A stretch of 64,000 bases of DNA from Sulfurihydrogenibium azorense Az-Fu1 (GTDB lineage Bacteria > Aquificota > Aquificia > Aquificales > Hydrogenothermaceae): contig NC_012438.1 in assembly GCF_000021545.1 (NCBI RefSeq), positions 310,001 through 374,000 of the forward strand. The letters run 5' to 3'. How positions within the stretch are numbered: position 1 is the first letter of the stretch; each line of letters opens with the position of its first letter. The position numbers and the translations under genes were made by a program. The notes below the pieces were generated by a model, which searched no databases, was not told where the DNA came from, and worked only from the letters and a program-made list of their open reading frames with translations. This document shows, piece after piece, positions 44,500 to 54,346 of the stretch.

Positions 44500-46074
44500 T
44501 TAATCAACCTTTCTTATCAAACTGTCTCTCTTTACTTTCTTTTGGAGTTCTATCTCTTTGTAAGCGTGGGGGATATTTTCTATTAAGTCTGTTGCTTTTA
44601 GTGATTCTTCTCCTTTTTCTGCAGCTGCTAAGTCTCCTGCTGTTGAGTGAAGTAATACAGAAAGTTTTAAGGCCTCTTCTACTGGTAGCCTGTTTACAAG
44701 AGCTCCTACTATTCCTGCCAAAACATCACCTGTTCCGGCTGTTGCCATTCCGGGATTTCCTTTATTACAGTAATAAATTTTTCCTTCAGGAGTGAAAATA
44801 ACCATTCTGGAAAACTTTAATATAACGTAGCTACCTGTTTCTTTTGAAAAATCTAGTCCTATACTTTCAAAGTTTTGAAGTATTGTTTTAGTATCTAAAC
44901 CTGTTAACCTTGAAAATTCACCAGTATGGGGTGTTAACACTGTAGGAAATGTTCTTTGTTTTAATAGCTGTTTAAAATTTTCAATTCTTGAAAGGTTGTT
45001 TAAACCATCTGCATCTATCACTAAAGGCTTTTCAATTGCCAGTAATCCTTTTATTAGTTCTATAGTGTTTTCATTAACTGACATTCCCATTCCAACTACT
45101 ACTGAAGAAAACTTCCCTTTATTTAATATGTCAAGTATCTCTTCTTTTGATTCTTTTGAAAATGTTCCATTTTGACTACTAACAGGAATACTCATTTCTT
45201 CTATCAGGTTTGTTTCTAATACTGGGTTTATATCCTGTGGAACAATCGCCGTTGTAAGTCCACTTCCTGATACAGTTGCAGCTTTACTTGCCATAATAAC
45301 AGCTCCAGACTTTCCTACACTTCCACCTATTAGGGCAACATGTCCAAATGTGTACTTATTCCCAGTTTTTTCTCTTTTTGGTAGTAAGACGTTGTAAGGG
45401 GTTATGAGTTGTCTGTAAGATGGAGCGTAGCTATCATCAAGGCTTATATCGGCTACATAGACTTTTCCACAGTTTTCAGCTGCAGGATAAAGTATATGAC
45501 AAGGTTTTAGATATCCAAATGTAATAGTTAGATTTGCTTTTACTGATACATCACAAAAAGGACTGTCTGCATTTATCCCAGATGGTATATCTACCGATAC
45601 GACAGGTTTTCCAGTTGAGTTTATTATCTGGATAACATCTTTTAGGTATCCTTCAACTGGAGGTTTAAATCCAGTTCCAAATATTGCATCCACAATTAAG
45701 TCAGTAGTTACTAAGTTTTCTTCTAAAAAGCCTAAATCAGACTGGGTTATAAAGTAAAAGTGGTTTGAAAATTTTTTAAAGATGTTAAGATTACTTTTAT
45801 TGTCAGGAGATAACTTTTCTTCGTTTTGGGCAAGAATAAAAAGTTTTACATTTTTCCCAAGTTTTTGCAAATACCTTGCAATAACTATACCATCTCCACC
45901 GTTATTTCCTTTTCCAGCAACTACCGATACATTTTTAACAAAGGGGTAGTCTTTTAAGATAATATCTACACAAGACCTACCGGCATTCTCCATAAGTACC
46001 AAGGAAGGAATGCCGGTTTTTTCTATTGTGCTTTTATCTACCTGTGATATTTCTTTACTTGTAAGGATTTTCAT
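44500..46074 (-). CDS. nnrDE: Bifunctional NAD(P)H-hydrate epimerase / ADP-dependent dehydratase
   Basis: 524 residues, repairing hydrated NAD(P)H, a heat-damaged cofactor form that matters in thermophiles. The N-terminal YjeF_N epimerase (1-210) has VVAGKGNNGGDGIVIARYL and VDIPSGINAD. The C-terminal ribokinase-like dehydratase has LIGGSVGKSGAVIMA, VVGMGMSVNE, VLTPHTGEFSRL and GMATAGTGDVLAGIVGAL. It starts at the last base of elbB, so the two are coupled. Confidence 0.93.
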   Translation of the reverse strand: MKILTSKEISQVDKSTIEKTGIPSLVLMENAGRSCVDIILKDYPFVKNVSVVAGKGNNGGDGIVIARYLQKLGKNVKLFILAQNEEKLSPDNKSNLNIFKKFSNHFYFITQSDLGFLEENLVTTDLIVDAIFGTGFKPPVEGYLKDVIQIINSTGKPVVSVDIPSGINADSPFCDVSVKANLTITFGYLKPCHILYPAAENCGKVYVADISLDDSYAPSYRQLITPYNVLLPKREKTGNKYTFGHVALIGGSVGKSGAVIMASKAATVSGSGLTTAIVPQDINPVLETNLIEEMSIPVSSQNGTFSKESKEEILDILNKGKFSSVVVGMGMSVNENTIELIKGLLAIEKPLVIDADGLNNLSRIENFKQLLKQRTFPTVLTPHTGEFSRLTGLDTKTILQNFESIGLDFSKETGSYVILKFSRMVIFTPEGKIYYCNKGNPGMATAGTGDVLAGIVGALVNRLPVEEALKLSVLLHSTAGDLAAAEKGEESLKATDLIENIPHAYKEIELQKKVKRDSLIRKVD

Positions 46075-46730
46075 TACTTTTTAGCAAGTCTGATAACTTC
46101 ATTTACCAGCTTTTCTATACCTTCTGCAACATCTTTAATTGTTTTTCCAAGCATATAAGCAGGGGTTGTAACTATCTTGTTCTCTTCATCTACAACCATC
46201 TCATTTACGGGACAGCTTAAATGTCTTGCTCCCATAGCTTCAATGGTTTTTGCAACATCTACATCTGTTCCTATTGTTACAGTAGGCTTAGCTTCTCTTA
46301 GTGCAGCAGCTACTATTACAGGAGATATACATATGGCACCGATTGGTTTTCCTGCTTTGAATAGTTCTACTAACAATCTTTTTACCTGTGGGATAACGTC
46401 AGCTTCTGCACCTTTTTCTAAGAAGTTAGAAAAGTTTTTTGCTACTCCGTATCCACCGGGCATTATAAGACCGTCTATATCTTCAGCTTTTACTTGATCT
46501 ATATCGACTATATTTCCTCTTGCAATCCTTGCAGCTTCTACTAAAACATTTCTCTCCTCGTTCATAGGCTCGCCAGTAAGGTGGTTTATAACGTCCTTCT
46601 GTTTTATGTTTGGAGCCATTATTAAAGTTTCTACTCCTGCTTTATCTAAAAAGTAGAGTGTAAGTGTTGCTTCGTGTATCTCAGCTCCGTCAAACACTCC
46701 ACAACCTGCCAACAAAACACCTATCTTCAT
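46074..46730 (-). CDS. elbB: Isoprenoid-biosynthesis glyoxalase ElbB (DJ-1/PfpI superfamily)
   Basis: 218 residues. ElbB hallmarks are LLAGCGVFDGAEIHEATLTL, GLIMPGGYGVAKNFSNF and the nucleophile elbow KPIGAICISPVIVAAAL with Cys. E. coli ElbB has glyoxalase activity; the physiological substrate is unclear. A clear ribosome site (AAGGGGG) precedes the ATG. Confidence 0.9.
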   Translation of the reverse strand: MKIGVLLAGCGVFDGAEIHEATLTLYFLDKAGVETLIMAPNIKQKDVINHLTGEPMNEERNVLVEAARIARGNIVDIDQVKAEDIDGLIMPGGYGVAKNFSNFLEKGAEADVIPQVKRLLVELFKAGKPIGAICISPVIVAAALREAKPTVTIGTDVDVAKTIEAMGARHLSCPVNEMVVDEENKIVTTPAYMLGKTIKDVAEGIEKLVNEVIRLAKK

Positions 46731-46793
46731 TAATAACTACCCCCTTAAGTTTAGTATTATATGAATAATTAATAGGTTTCTCTTAGTAAACTG

Positions 46794-48077
46794 TCAAGCT
46801 TTATTTTTAAATCTGTTTACTTCCCTAAAACCTATATCTTTTCTATAGAAAGCACCTTCAAAGTGTATTTTTTCTACAGCTGCATACACTTTTTCTCTTG
46901 CTTGGTTTATATCTTTTCCAGTTGCTGTAACTGTTAAGACTCTTCCGCCGTTTGTAATTACCTTCCCATCTTTTTCTTCTGTTCCTGCGTGAAATACTAC
47001 TACATCAGGGTCTTTTTCAGCTTCATCTATACCTGTTATCTCAAATCCTTTTTGATAGCTGTCCGGATATCCTTTTGATGCCATTACTACGCCTATTGCA
47101 TAGTCCTCTATCCACTGTGGTTTTACATTATCTATATCACCTTCTAAAATCTGTAGAATATGCTCTACTAAGTCTGATTTTAATCTTCTCATTATTGGTT
47201 GAGTTTCAGGGTCTCCCATTCTTACGTTAAACTCTAAAACGTTTATTCCTTTTGGACCTATCATAAGTCCGGCATACAAAAACCCAGACATAGGTCTTCC
47301 TTCATTTATCATACCCTTTAAAGTCGGCAGAATTATTCTTTCTTGTATCTCTTTTTCTATCTGTGGGGTTATTAATGAAGTAGGGCTGTAAGCACCCATT
47401 CCTCCAGTGTTTGGTCCTTCATCGTTGTCAAAGGCTCTTTTGTGGTCTTGGGAAGTAGGCATAGGCAGGAATTTATCATCTTTAACAAAACATATGTAAG
47501 AAGCTTCCTCACCTTCTAAAAATTCTTCTATTACAACTCTTTTACTTGCAGGACCAAACTTTCCTGCAAACATATCTTTTACTGCTTGAAATGCTTCTTC
47601 TTCAGTTTTTGCTACTACAACACCTTTTCCTGCTGCAAGACCATCTGCTTTTATTACTATTGGAGCTCCAACAGATTTGATAAACTCTATGGCTTCTTTT
47701 TCATTGTCAAAACTTTCAAACTTTGCAGTTGGGACTGAGTATTTTTTCATAAAGTTTTTTGCAAATACTTTACTTGCTTCTAATACAGCTGCTGCCTTTT
47801 TATGTCCAAATATTTTAAGACCTTCTGCTTCAAATCTATCTGTAATACCTTCTGACAAAGGTTGCTCTGGTCCTACTATTGTAAGGTCTATATTTTTTTC
47901 TTTTGCAAACCTTACAAGGTTGTAGATATCAGTTGGAGATATGTTCACTCTTGTAGCTATCTTACCTATACCAGCGTTTCCAGAAGCACAGTATACTTCT
48001 TTCACTAACGGACTTTGTTTTACTTTCCAGACTAACGCATGTTCTCTTCCACCGTTTCCTACAACTAATACTCTCAT
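46794..48077 (-). CDS. purD: Phosphoribosylamine-glycine ligase
   Basis: 427 residues, ATP-grasp enzyme and second step of purine synthesis. Motifs: VLVVGNGGREHALVWKV, VGPEQPLSEGI, IKADGLAAGKGVVVAKT, TSQDHKRAFDNDEGPNTGGM, GFLYAGLMIG and EFNVRMGDPETQPIM. Its start overlaps the lysA stop by four bases, a two-gene unit lysA-purD. Confidence 0.95.
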   Translation of the reverse strand: MRVLVVGNGGREHALVWKVKQSPLVKEVYCASGNAGIGKIATRVNISPTDIYNLVRFAKEKNIDLTIVGPEQPLSEGITDRFEAEGLKIFGHKKAAAVLEASKVFAKNFMKKYSVPTAKFESFDNEKEAIEFIKSVGAPIVIKADGLAAGKGVVVAKTEEEAFQAVKDMFAGKFGPASKRVVIEEFLEGEEASYICFVKDDKFLPMPTSQDHKRAFDNDEGPNTGGMGAYSPTSLITPQIEKEIQERIILPTLKGMINEGRPMSGFLYAGLMIGPKGINVLEFNVRMGDPETQPIMRRLKSDLVEHILQILEGDIDNVKPQWIEDYAIGVVMASKGYPDSYQKGFEITGIDEAEKDPDVVVFHAGTEEKDGKVITNGGRVLTVTATGKDINQAREKVYAAVEKIHFEGAFYRKDIGFREVNRFKNKA

Positions 48078-49336
48078 AAAACTTCCTCTTCTAACTTTGT
48101 TATAAAGCTGTAATCTTCTCTTTCTTTTATTATCTTAAACTTATCACCGTCTACAAGGATTTCTATAGCTTTTGGTCTTACGTTGTAGTTAGATGCCATA
48201 CTACTTCCATAAGCTCCAGCTGTAAGGATAGCTAAAAGGTCTCCTCTATTTACTTTTCCTATCTCTCTATCTAATCCAAAGAAATCTCCTGTTTCACATA
48301 TAGGTCCTACTATATCAGCTACCATTTTCTCTTGCTTTTCCTCTACAGTAATTATGTGATGGTATGCGTTGTATATGGAAGGTCTTATAAGGTCATTCAT
48401 TCCAGAGTCAACTATCACAAAGTGTTTATCTTTTTTATCTTTTGTAAAGATAACCTTTGTAATCAGAGCTCCGGCTTGGGCTATTAAAGACCTTCCCGGC
48501 TCTATTATCAGTTTTAATCCTGTTTGTTTTACAATTGGTAAAACCGTATTTGCTAAATCAAAGGCAGTAGGAGGATTATCCTCTGGATAATATTTTACAC
48601 CTAAACCACCACCAATATCAATAAATTGAAGCTCTATACCTTCTTTTTTAAGTTTAAACACAAGGTCTACCGTTTTTTCTACAGCTTCTTTATAAACAGA
48701 AACGTCCATAATTTGAGAGCCAATATGACAATGAATTCCAACGACATTTAAGTTTTCCATCTTTACTGCCTGTTTGTACACATCCAGAGCTTGGCCTATA
48801 TCTATTCCAAACTTGCTTTTCTTTAGTCCTGTTGATATGTAAGGATGAGTTTTAGGGTCTACATCTGGGTTTATTCTTATACTTATGTTTGCCTTTTTGT
48901 TTTGCCTTTTGGCTATCTCATTTATAACCTCTAACTCCATCTGACTTTCTACGTTAAAAGAGAGTATATTCTCATTTATAGCGTATATAATCTCTACATC
49001 TGTTTTGCCTACACCTGCATAAACGATTTTATTAGATGGTATTCCAACCTTTCTTGCTTTGTATAACTCTCCTCCTGATACTATGTCAGCTCCAAGACCG
49101 TGTTCTTCAAAGATTTTTAAAATAGAGAGGTTAGAGTTTGCTTTTAAAGCGTAGCATATTAAAGTAGGATAGTCTTTAAAGGCCTCTTTATACTCATTAA
49201 TTTTGTCTATAATAGCTTTTTTACTATAGATATAAAAAGGAGTTCCTATCTTTGATGCAAGATTTTGGATATTTACATCTTCACAGTAAAGTTTTCCGTC
49301 TTTGTAGACGAAATAATCATTAAAATTATCACCCAT
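48074..49336 (-). CDS. lysA: Diaminopimelate decarboxylase
   Basis: About 420 residues, PLP alanine-racemase-fold enzyme making lysine from meso-diaminopimelate. PLP lysine in ICYALKANSNL, phosphate site FIDIGGGLGVKYYPE and IIEPGRSLIAQAGALI, catalytic Cys in VGPICETGDFFG, and VGIHCHIGSQI. I chose ATG 49336 (MGDNFNDYF) preceded by GGAGG. The open frame extends back to 49417 but that part has no family match and would meet the divergent minC start. Confidence 0.94.
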   Translation of the reverse strand: MGDNFNDYFVYKDGKLYCEDVNIQNLASKIGTPFYIYSKKAIIDKINEYKEAFKDYPTLICYALKANSNLSILKIFEEHGLGADIVSGGELYKARKVGIPSNKIVYAGVGKTDVEIIYAINENILSFNVESQMELEVINEIAKRQNKKANISIRINPDVDPKTHPYISTGLKKSKFGIDIGQALDVYKQAVKMENLNVVGIHCHIGSQIMDVSVYKEAVEKTVDLVFKLKKEGIELQFIDIGGGLGVKYYPEDNPPTAFDLANTVLPIVKQTGLKLIIEPGRSLIAQAGALITKVIFTKDKKDKHFVIVDSGMNDLIRPSIYNAYHHIITVEEKQEKMVADIVGPICETGDFFGLDREIGKVNRGDLLAILTAGAYGSSMASNYNVRPKAIEILVDGDKFKIIKEREDYSFITKLEEEVL

Positions 49337-49417
49337 TAATAATTTTTGACCTCCAAATGAATTTTGCAGTAGAATAGATAAGCATAATTTTATAAAATTT
49401 TCAAGAAGGTAAAACAT

Positions 49418-50017
49418 ATGGGAATTGAGATTAAAGGCTTAACAGTTCCAGCACTACTTATAAAGTTAGACCCGAGTTTATCGATAGAAGAGAATATAAA
49501 CCAGCTTGAAAAAAAGCTTTCTTCTGCTGTTTTTAAAGGTTCTTACGCCGTTCTAGATTATATGGGGTTAGAGTTAAACGAAGACCAGTCTAAAAAAATA
49601 GAAGAGATATTAAAAAGCCATAACACAAAAGTTTTGGGATACCAGAATACAAAGTCTGACAGTAAAAACATTCCAAAACCTGTAAGTGAGAAAAAATCTT
49701 TAAAAATCATAAATAAAACCCTGAGAAGTGGTCAAAGTGTTGAGTATGATGGAGATGTTCTTATATTAGGTGATGTAAATCCAGATGCTTACGTCGTTGC
49801 TTCTGGAAGTATTATTGTGATGGGAGCTTTAAGAGGTGTTGTTCACGCAGGGGCAAACGGTGATGAAACGGCAATCATAATGGCATTAAAACTAATGCCA
49901 CAGCAACTTAGAATAGCAAGTTATATAGCAAGGTCTCCAGATTCCTACGAAGAAGTAAATCAGCCAGAAAAAGCATACATTGAAAACAATCAAATTGTAA
50001 TAGAAAAAATTAAGTAG
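49418..50017 (+). CDS. minC: Septum site-determining protein MinC
   Basis: 199 residues, inhibitor of FtsZ assembly. The N-terminal domain (1-85) is followed by the C-terminal beta-helix (about 105-199): LRSGQSVEYDGDVLILGDVN, ASGSIIVMGALRGVVHAGA and ALKLMPQQLRIASYIARSPD. AAGAAGG ribosome site. First gene of minC-minD-minE, reading away from lysA. Confidence 0.93.
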   Translation: MGIEIKGLTVPALLIKLDPSLSIEENINQLEKKLSSAVFKGSYAVLDYMGLELNEDQSKKIEEILKSHNTKVLGYQNTKSDSKNIPKPVSEKKSLKIINKTLRSGQSVEYDGDVLILGDVNPDAYVVASGSIIVMGALRGVVHAGANGDETAIIMALKLMPQQLRIASYIARSPDSYEEVNQPEKAYIENNQIVIEKIK

Positions 50018-50028
50018 AGGTGCGTTCT

Positions 50029-50811
50029 ATGGCAAAAGTTTACGTTGTTACATCAGGAAAAGGTGGGGTTGGAAAAACCACAATAACAGCTAACGTATCT
50101 ACAGCTCTGGCTAAAATGGGTAAAAAAGTCCTTTGCATTGATGCAGATATAGGACTTAGAAACCTTGATATGATACTTGGACTTGAAAATAGGATAGTTT
50201 ACGATATAGTTGACGTTGTAGAAGGAAGAGTTCCGCCACAAAAAGCATTTGTAAAGGATAAAAGAGGTCTTCCCTTATACCTTCTGCCAGCTGCTCAAAC
50301 AAAGGATAAAGACGCAGTAAAACCTCACCAGATGGTGGAAATTGTTGAATCTGTGAAAGATGAGTTTGATTACATCTTTATAGACTCTCCAGCAGGGATA
50401 GAAGGAGGTTTTAAAACAGCATCAGCTCCAGCTGAAGAGGCTATAGTTGTTGTTAACCCTGAGGTTTCTTCTGTAAGAGATGCTGACAGAATAATAGGCT
50501 TACTTGAATCTATGGAAAAAAATCAGCCAAGATTAGTTATTAATAGGATAAGGCTTCATCAAGTTAAAAAAGGTGAGATGTTGTCTGTTGAAGATATAGA
50601 AGAGATACTCCAGATACCAAAGATAGGTATAGTCCCAGATGAAGAGAAGTTAGTAGACTTTACAAATAAAGGTGAGCCGATTGTACTACACGAAGAACTC
50701 CCAGCTGCCAGAGCCATTATAAACATAGCAAAAAGGATAGAAGGACAAGATATTCCGTTTACAGAGCTTGAAGAGAAAAAGGGATTTTTTGCAAAACTGT
50801 TTGGAAGATAA
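50029..50811 (+). CDS. minD: Septum site-determining ATPase MinD
   Basis: About 260 residues, membrane ATPase that recruits MinC and oscillates with MinE. Deviant Walker A SGKGGVGKTTITAN, CIDADIGLRNLDMILGLEN, VDVVEGRVPPQKAF, YIFIDSPAGIEGGF, and the C-terminal amphipathic membrane-targeting helix GFFAKLFGR. I chose ATG 50029 with AGAGGTG upstream over a GTG at 50020. Confidence 0.95.
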   Translation: MAKVYVVTSGKGGVGKTTITANVSTALAKMGKKVLCIDADIGLRNLDMILGLENRIVYDIVDVVEGRVPPQKAFVKDKRGLPLYLLPAAQTKDKDAVKPHQMVEIVESVKDEFDYIFIDSPAGIEGGFKTASAPAEEAIVVVNPEVSSVRDADRIIGLLESMEKNQPRLVINRIRLHQVKKGEMLSVEDIEEILQIPKIGIVPDEEKLVDFTNKGEPIVLHEELPAARAIINIAKRIEGQDIPFTELEEKKGFFAKLFGR

Positions 50812-50825
50812 TTCAGGGGGAAATC

Positions 50826-51071
50826 ATGTCAATGTTTAGTTTTTTTAAGAGAAACTCATCGGCAAACAAAGCAAAAGAAAGATTAATGATGGTTTTATCA
50901 TACGAGAGAAAAGGACTGCCACCTAACTTTGCAGATATACTAAAGGACGATTTAGTAGCTGTATTTTCAAAGTATCCTCAGTTTGATTCAAGGAATATAG
51001 AAGTTGAGATAAAGTCAGAAAACGATAGGGACGAGCTTTGGATAAGTATACCATTTGCTAACGGAAGGTGA
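50826..51071 (+). CDS. minE: Cell-division topological specificity factor MinE
   Basis: 81 residues. N-terminal membrane/MinD-contact helix (FSFFKRNSSANKAKERLMMV) and C-terminal dimerisation region (LPPNFADILKDDLVAVFSKY). Stimulates the MinD ATPase. CAGGGGGA ribosome site. The short size is normal. Confidence 0.92.
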   Translation: MSMFSFFKRNSSANKAKERLMMVLSYERKGLPPNFADILKDDLVAVFSKYPQFDSRNIEVEIKSENDRDELWISIPFANGR

Positions 51072-51075
51072 GATA

Positions 51076-51714
51076 TTGGATAAAATAACATTTGCACTAC
51101 CTAAAGGAAGGCTTTTTGACCAAACTATAGATATCCTTAAAAAGTCAGGTATACTCTCAGAAGATATAAATCAAAACACAAGAAAACTTATTTTAGAGTC
51201 TAAAGAGTATAGATTTTTAGTTGTCAGAGCAAAGGACGTTCCAGTCTACGTAGAAAATGGTATAGCCGACATAGGTGTAGCTGGGGACGATGTTTTGTTA
51301 GAATCCCAGCCAGACGTGTACAAGCCGTTAGACCTAAAAATAGGCTACTGTAACATAGTAGTTGCAGGAAAACCAGAAGACAGAGATTTTTACTTTTCAA
51401 ACCCTGTATCTTTAGATGTTGCTACAAAGTATCCTAAAATAACAGCTCAGTTTTTTTCAGACAAAGGAATAAACGTAAGAATATTTGAACTTTATGGCTC
51501 TGTTGAGCTTGCACCTTTAGTTGGTCTTGCAAAGTTTATAGTAGACATAGTTGAAACTGGAACAACTCTCAGAGAAAATGGACTTGTAGTTATTGATACG
51601 ATAAGACCATCTACTGCAAAACTTATTATAAACAGAGGAAGTTATAAGTTAAAATCTGATAAAATCTTTAAAATACTTGACAGTGTAGAAAAGTTTTTAG
51701 GAGGTGAGTTATGA
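51076..51714 (+). CDS. hisG: ATP phosphoribosyltransferase, short (HisZ-dependent) form
   Basis: About 212 residues, first step of histidine synthesis. ITFALPKGRLFDQTIDIL at the start, YVENGIADIGVAGDDVL, and the PRPP loop IVDIVETGTTLRENGL. It lacks the C-terminal regulatory domain, so it needs a HisZ subunit, which is not in the window. I chose the TTG at 51076 behind GGAAGGTGAG. An in-frame TTG at 51055 would lie inside minE. Confidence 0.93.
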   Translation: MDKITFALPKGRLFDQTIDILKKSGILSEDINQNTRKLILESKEYRFLVVRAKDVPVYVENGIADIGVAGDDVLLESQPDVYKPLDLKIGYCNIVVAGKPEDRDFYFSNPVSLDVATKYPKITAQFFSDKGINVRIFELYGSVELAPLVGLAKFIVDIVETGTTLRENGLVVIDTIRPSTAKLIINRGSYKLKSDKIFKILDSVEKFLGGEL

Positions 51715-53156
51715 TAGATTTTCCGTTGGTTGCAGTTGTACTGGCAGCTGGAAAAGGTACACGATTTAAATCTGAAAAACCTAAAGTAATTCACCATATA
51801 TTAGGAAAACCGATGTTATGGTACACTCTATTTGGAGTTAGATGGATAAAGCCTCAAAAGACTGTTATCGTTGTAGGATATAAAAAAGATGAAGTTATAA
51901 ATGCTGTAAACTGTGATGGTTGTGAGTTTGTGTACCAAGAAGAACAGCTTGGTACAGGACATGCTGTTTACACTGCAAAAGAGTACTTTAAAGACTTTGA
52001 TGGATACGTATTAATAATAAACGGAGATACGCCACTTATAAGAGGAGAAACCCTTCACAACGCAGGAGAGTACCTTAAAGCCCTCATTAGATACGAAGGA
52101 GCTGATCTTACAAATTATAGAGGTTATAGAAACAAGTCTATAGCCGGAGTTGTTTTAACTGCCAGAGTTCCCAGTCCTTACGGCTATGGAAGAATTATAA
52201 AAGACAAAGACCACAGAGTAATAAAGATAGTTGAAGAAAAAGATGCAAATAACCAAGAAAAACAGATTAATGAAGTAAACTCAGGAATATACTTTTTCTA
52301 CGCACCTTACTTGATACAGGCTTTAGAAAAACTTGAAAATAAAAACGCACAGCAGGAGTACTATCTTACAGATGTTATAGAGATACTTCGTCAAGAAGAA
52401 AAGTATGTATATGCTTTAGAAATTCCAGATTACACAGAGATTTTAGGAGTAAATGACAGGCTACAGCTTGCAGGAGTAGAAAATATACTAAAAGAAAGGT
52501 ATATTACTTTTTGGGCTTTAAATGGTACAACCTTCCATAACCCACAGTCTGTATGGATAGAGTTTGACGTAGATTTATCAAGAGACGTTGAGATACACCA
52601 AAACGTTGTGCTTCAAGGAAAAACTTTTATAGATGAAGGAACTGTTATAGAACCAAACTGTATTATAAGAAACTCTAAAATAGGTAAAAATGTAAAGATA
52701 CTTGCAAACTCTTATATAGAAGACTCTGAGATACAGGACAACGCAGTTATTGGACCATTTGCCAGAATAAGAGGAGGTAGTGTAATAAAAGAAGAAGCTG
52801 TAATAGGAAACTTTGTTGAGGTTAAAAACTCTGTAATAGGAAGAAAAACAAACGCAAGACATCTATCCTACTTAGGAGATGCAGAGATAGGAGAAGAGGT
52901 AAACATAGGAGCTGGCACTATAACCTGCAACTTTGATGGATTTAAAAAGCATAAAACAGTGATAAAAGACAGAGCATTTATAGGTAGTGATACAATGTTA
53001 GTGGCTCCTGTTGTTATAGGAGAAGAGGCTATTACAGGATCTGGGTCTGTTATCACAAAAGACGTTCCAGACAAAGCCCTTGCAATTGAAAGAAACCAGC
53101 AAAAAATAATTGAAAACTATGCAGAAAAAAGGAAGAAAAAGTATGAAAAAAGTTAG
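51711..53156 (+). CDS. glmU: Bifunctional GlcNAc-1-P uridyltransferase / GlcN-1-P acetyltransferase
   Basis: 481 residues, making UDP-GlcNAc, the entry point for peptidoglycan, lipid A and the amino sugars of the upstream locus. N-terminal VVLAAGKGTRFKSEKPKVIH, QLGTGHAVYTA and INGDTPLIRGE. C-terminal left-handed beta-helix with NARHLSYLGDAEIGEEVNIG, AGTITCNFDGFKKHKTVI and FIGSDTMLVAPV. ATGA overlap with hisG and AGGAGGT ribosome site. Confidence 0.96.
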   Translation: MIDFPLVAVVLAAGKGTRFKSEKPKVIHHILGKPMLWYTLFGVRWIKPQKTVIVVGYKKDEVINAVNCDGCEFVYQEEQLGTGHAVYTAKEYFKDFDGYVLIINGDTPLIRGETLHNAGEYLKALIRYEGADLTNYRGYRNKSIAGVVLTARVPSPYGYGRIIKDKDHRVIKIVEEKDANNQEKQINEVNSGIYFFYAPYLIQALEKLENKNAQQEYYLTDVIEILRQEEKYVYALEIPDYTEILGVNDRLQLAGVENILKERYITFWALNGTTFHNPQSVWIEFDVDLSRDVEIHQNVVLQGKTFIDEGTVIEPNCIIRNSKIGKNVKILANSYIEDSEIQDNAVIGPFARIRGGSVIKEEAVIGNFVEVKNSVIGRKTNARHLSYLGDAEIGEEVNIGAGTITCNFDGFKKHKTVIKDRAFIGSDTMLVAPVVIGEEAITGSGSVITKDVPDKALAIERNQQKIIENYAEKRKKKYEKS

Positions 53157-54000
53157 TTTTATCTTTATCTTTGTTTTAACGGTTTTAGGATTTGTAAAAG
53201 CAGAAAATTTAGAAGGATATCAGCTTTTTGACAAAATAGTTTTAGTAGTTAACGGAGAGCCAGTCTTAAAATCAGACGTAGAGTTTGCCAAAGAGTGGTA
53301 TAAAATAAAAGACGATAAACAAGCTCAAGAGAAGATAATAGACTCTATACTACTATCCCAGCAGGCAAGAAAGTTAGGGATATCAGTCTCTCCTAAGGAG
53401 GTAGACAACGCACTTTTATCAATAGCAAAAGCAAATAACATCCAAGATTTAGAGACATTTAAAAAAGAACTTGAAAAAAATGGTATATCCTATACAAAAC
53501 TCAAAGAGTTTATAACAAGAGATTTAGTAAGTAATAAATTTCTACACTTTTACCTAAGAGACTACATAACAAAAGGAATTGTAGAAGGAAGCGTTGAAGA
53601 TGTTAAAAAAATTAGAATGATATACATCTCAAAAGACAGGCCTGATTACGAAAGTGTGGTAAAACTACTTAAAGAAAAACTAAATAAAAATAACTTTTCA
53701 GAGTATGCAGCTAAATACTCAGACGATAAATTTACAGCTGAAAACGCAGGACTACTTGGAGAAGTAAAAAAAGGAGATCTTGCAGAAGAGTTGGATAAAG
53801 AAGTGTTTAGCAGGAAAGAAGGAGATATATTCCAAGTAGATACAAAAGAAGGGACTTATTTTATATACATTGAAAAAGAAGAAAAGAAACTCATTCCAAA
53901 AGAAAATCTAACAGAAAAGGATATGGAAAAGCTAAAAAGAGAATACGATATGTACCTTAAAAAACTCAGAGAAAAAGCGGTAATCCAAAGGTTTGAATAA
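53143..54000 (+). CDS. SurA-like periplasmic peptidyl-prolyl isomerase/chaperone
   Basis: About 285 residues with a signal peptide (KKVSFIFIFVLTVLGFVKA). SurA N-domain: YQLFDKIVLVVNGEPVLKSD, SILLSQQARKLGISVSPKEV. Parvulin-type domain: KIRMIYISK, FSEYAAKYSDDKFTAENAGL, LGEVKKGDLAEEL. One parvulin domain only, so shorter than E. coli SurA. Helps fold outer-membrane proteins. I chose ATG 53143 within the glmU end because it begins a proper signal peptide. Confidence 0.87.
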   Translation: MKKVSFIFIFVLTVLGFVKAENLEGYQLFDKIVLVVNGEPVLKSDVEFAKEWYKIKDDKQAQEKIIDSILLSQQARKLGISVSPKEVDNALLSIAKANNIQDLETFKKELEKNGISYTKLKEFITRDLVSNKFLHFYLRDYITKGIVEGSVEDVKKIRMIYISKDRPDYESVVKLLKEKLNKNNFSEYAAKYSDDKFTAENAGLLGEVKKGDLAEELDKEVFSRKEGDIFQVDTKEGTYFIYIEKEEKKLIPKENLTEKDMEKLKREYDMYLKKLREKAVIQRFE

Positions 54001-54346
54001 AAGAGAAAAAGGTAAGAAAAACGAAGATTTAGCTGTAGAGTTTTTAAAGAGTAAAGGTTATAACATTTTACAGAGGAACTTTTACACAAGGTCTGGTGAG
54101 ATAGATATAGTTGCTCTAAAAGATGATACAGTTGTATTTGTTGAAGTCAGAAGTTTATCTAAATGTTATTTCGGACTGCCACAGGAAAGTATAAATAAAA
54201 CAAAGATAAAAAAGATTGTAAAAGCAGCTCAGCAGTTTTTATACAAATACAATCTAACTGGTAAAAACGTTAGGTTTGACGTTGTTGCAATTTTTCAAGA
54301 TAGTATAACTCACATAGAAAACGCTTTTACCCTTGATTACTTATAA
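53993..54346 (+). CDS. yraN: UPF0102 (YraN) family endonuclease-fold protein
   Basis: 117 residues. KKNEDLAVEFLKSKGYNILQ, RSGEIDIVALKDDTVVFVEV and the lysine/arginine after it form the PD-(D/E)XK core of the YraN family; the usual VEVK reads VEVR. Start TTG at 53993, overlapping the previous stop by eight bases, with AAAGG upstream. Function of the family is still unclear. It converges on the c-di-GMP gene with a 20-base overlap. Confidence 0.88.
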   Translation: MNKREKGKKNEDLAVEFLKSKGYNILQRNFYTRSGEIDIVALKDDTVVFVEVRSLSKCYFGLPQESINKTKIKKIVKAAQQFLYKYNLTGKNVRFDVVAIFQDSITHIENAFTLDYL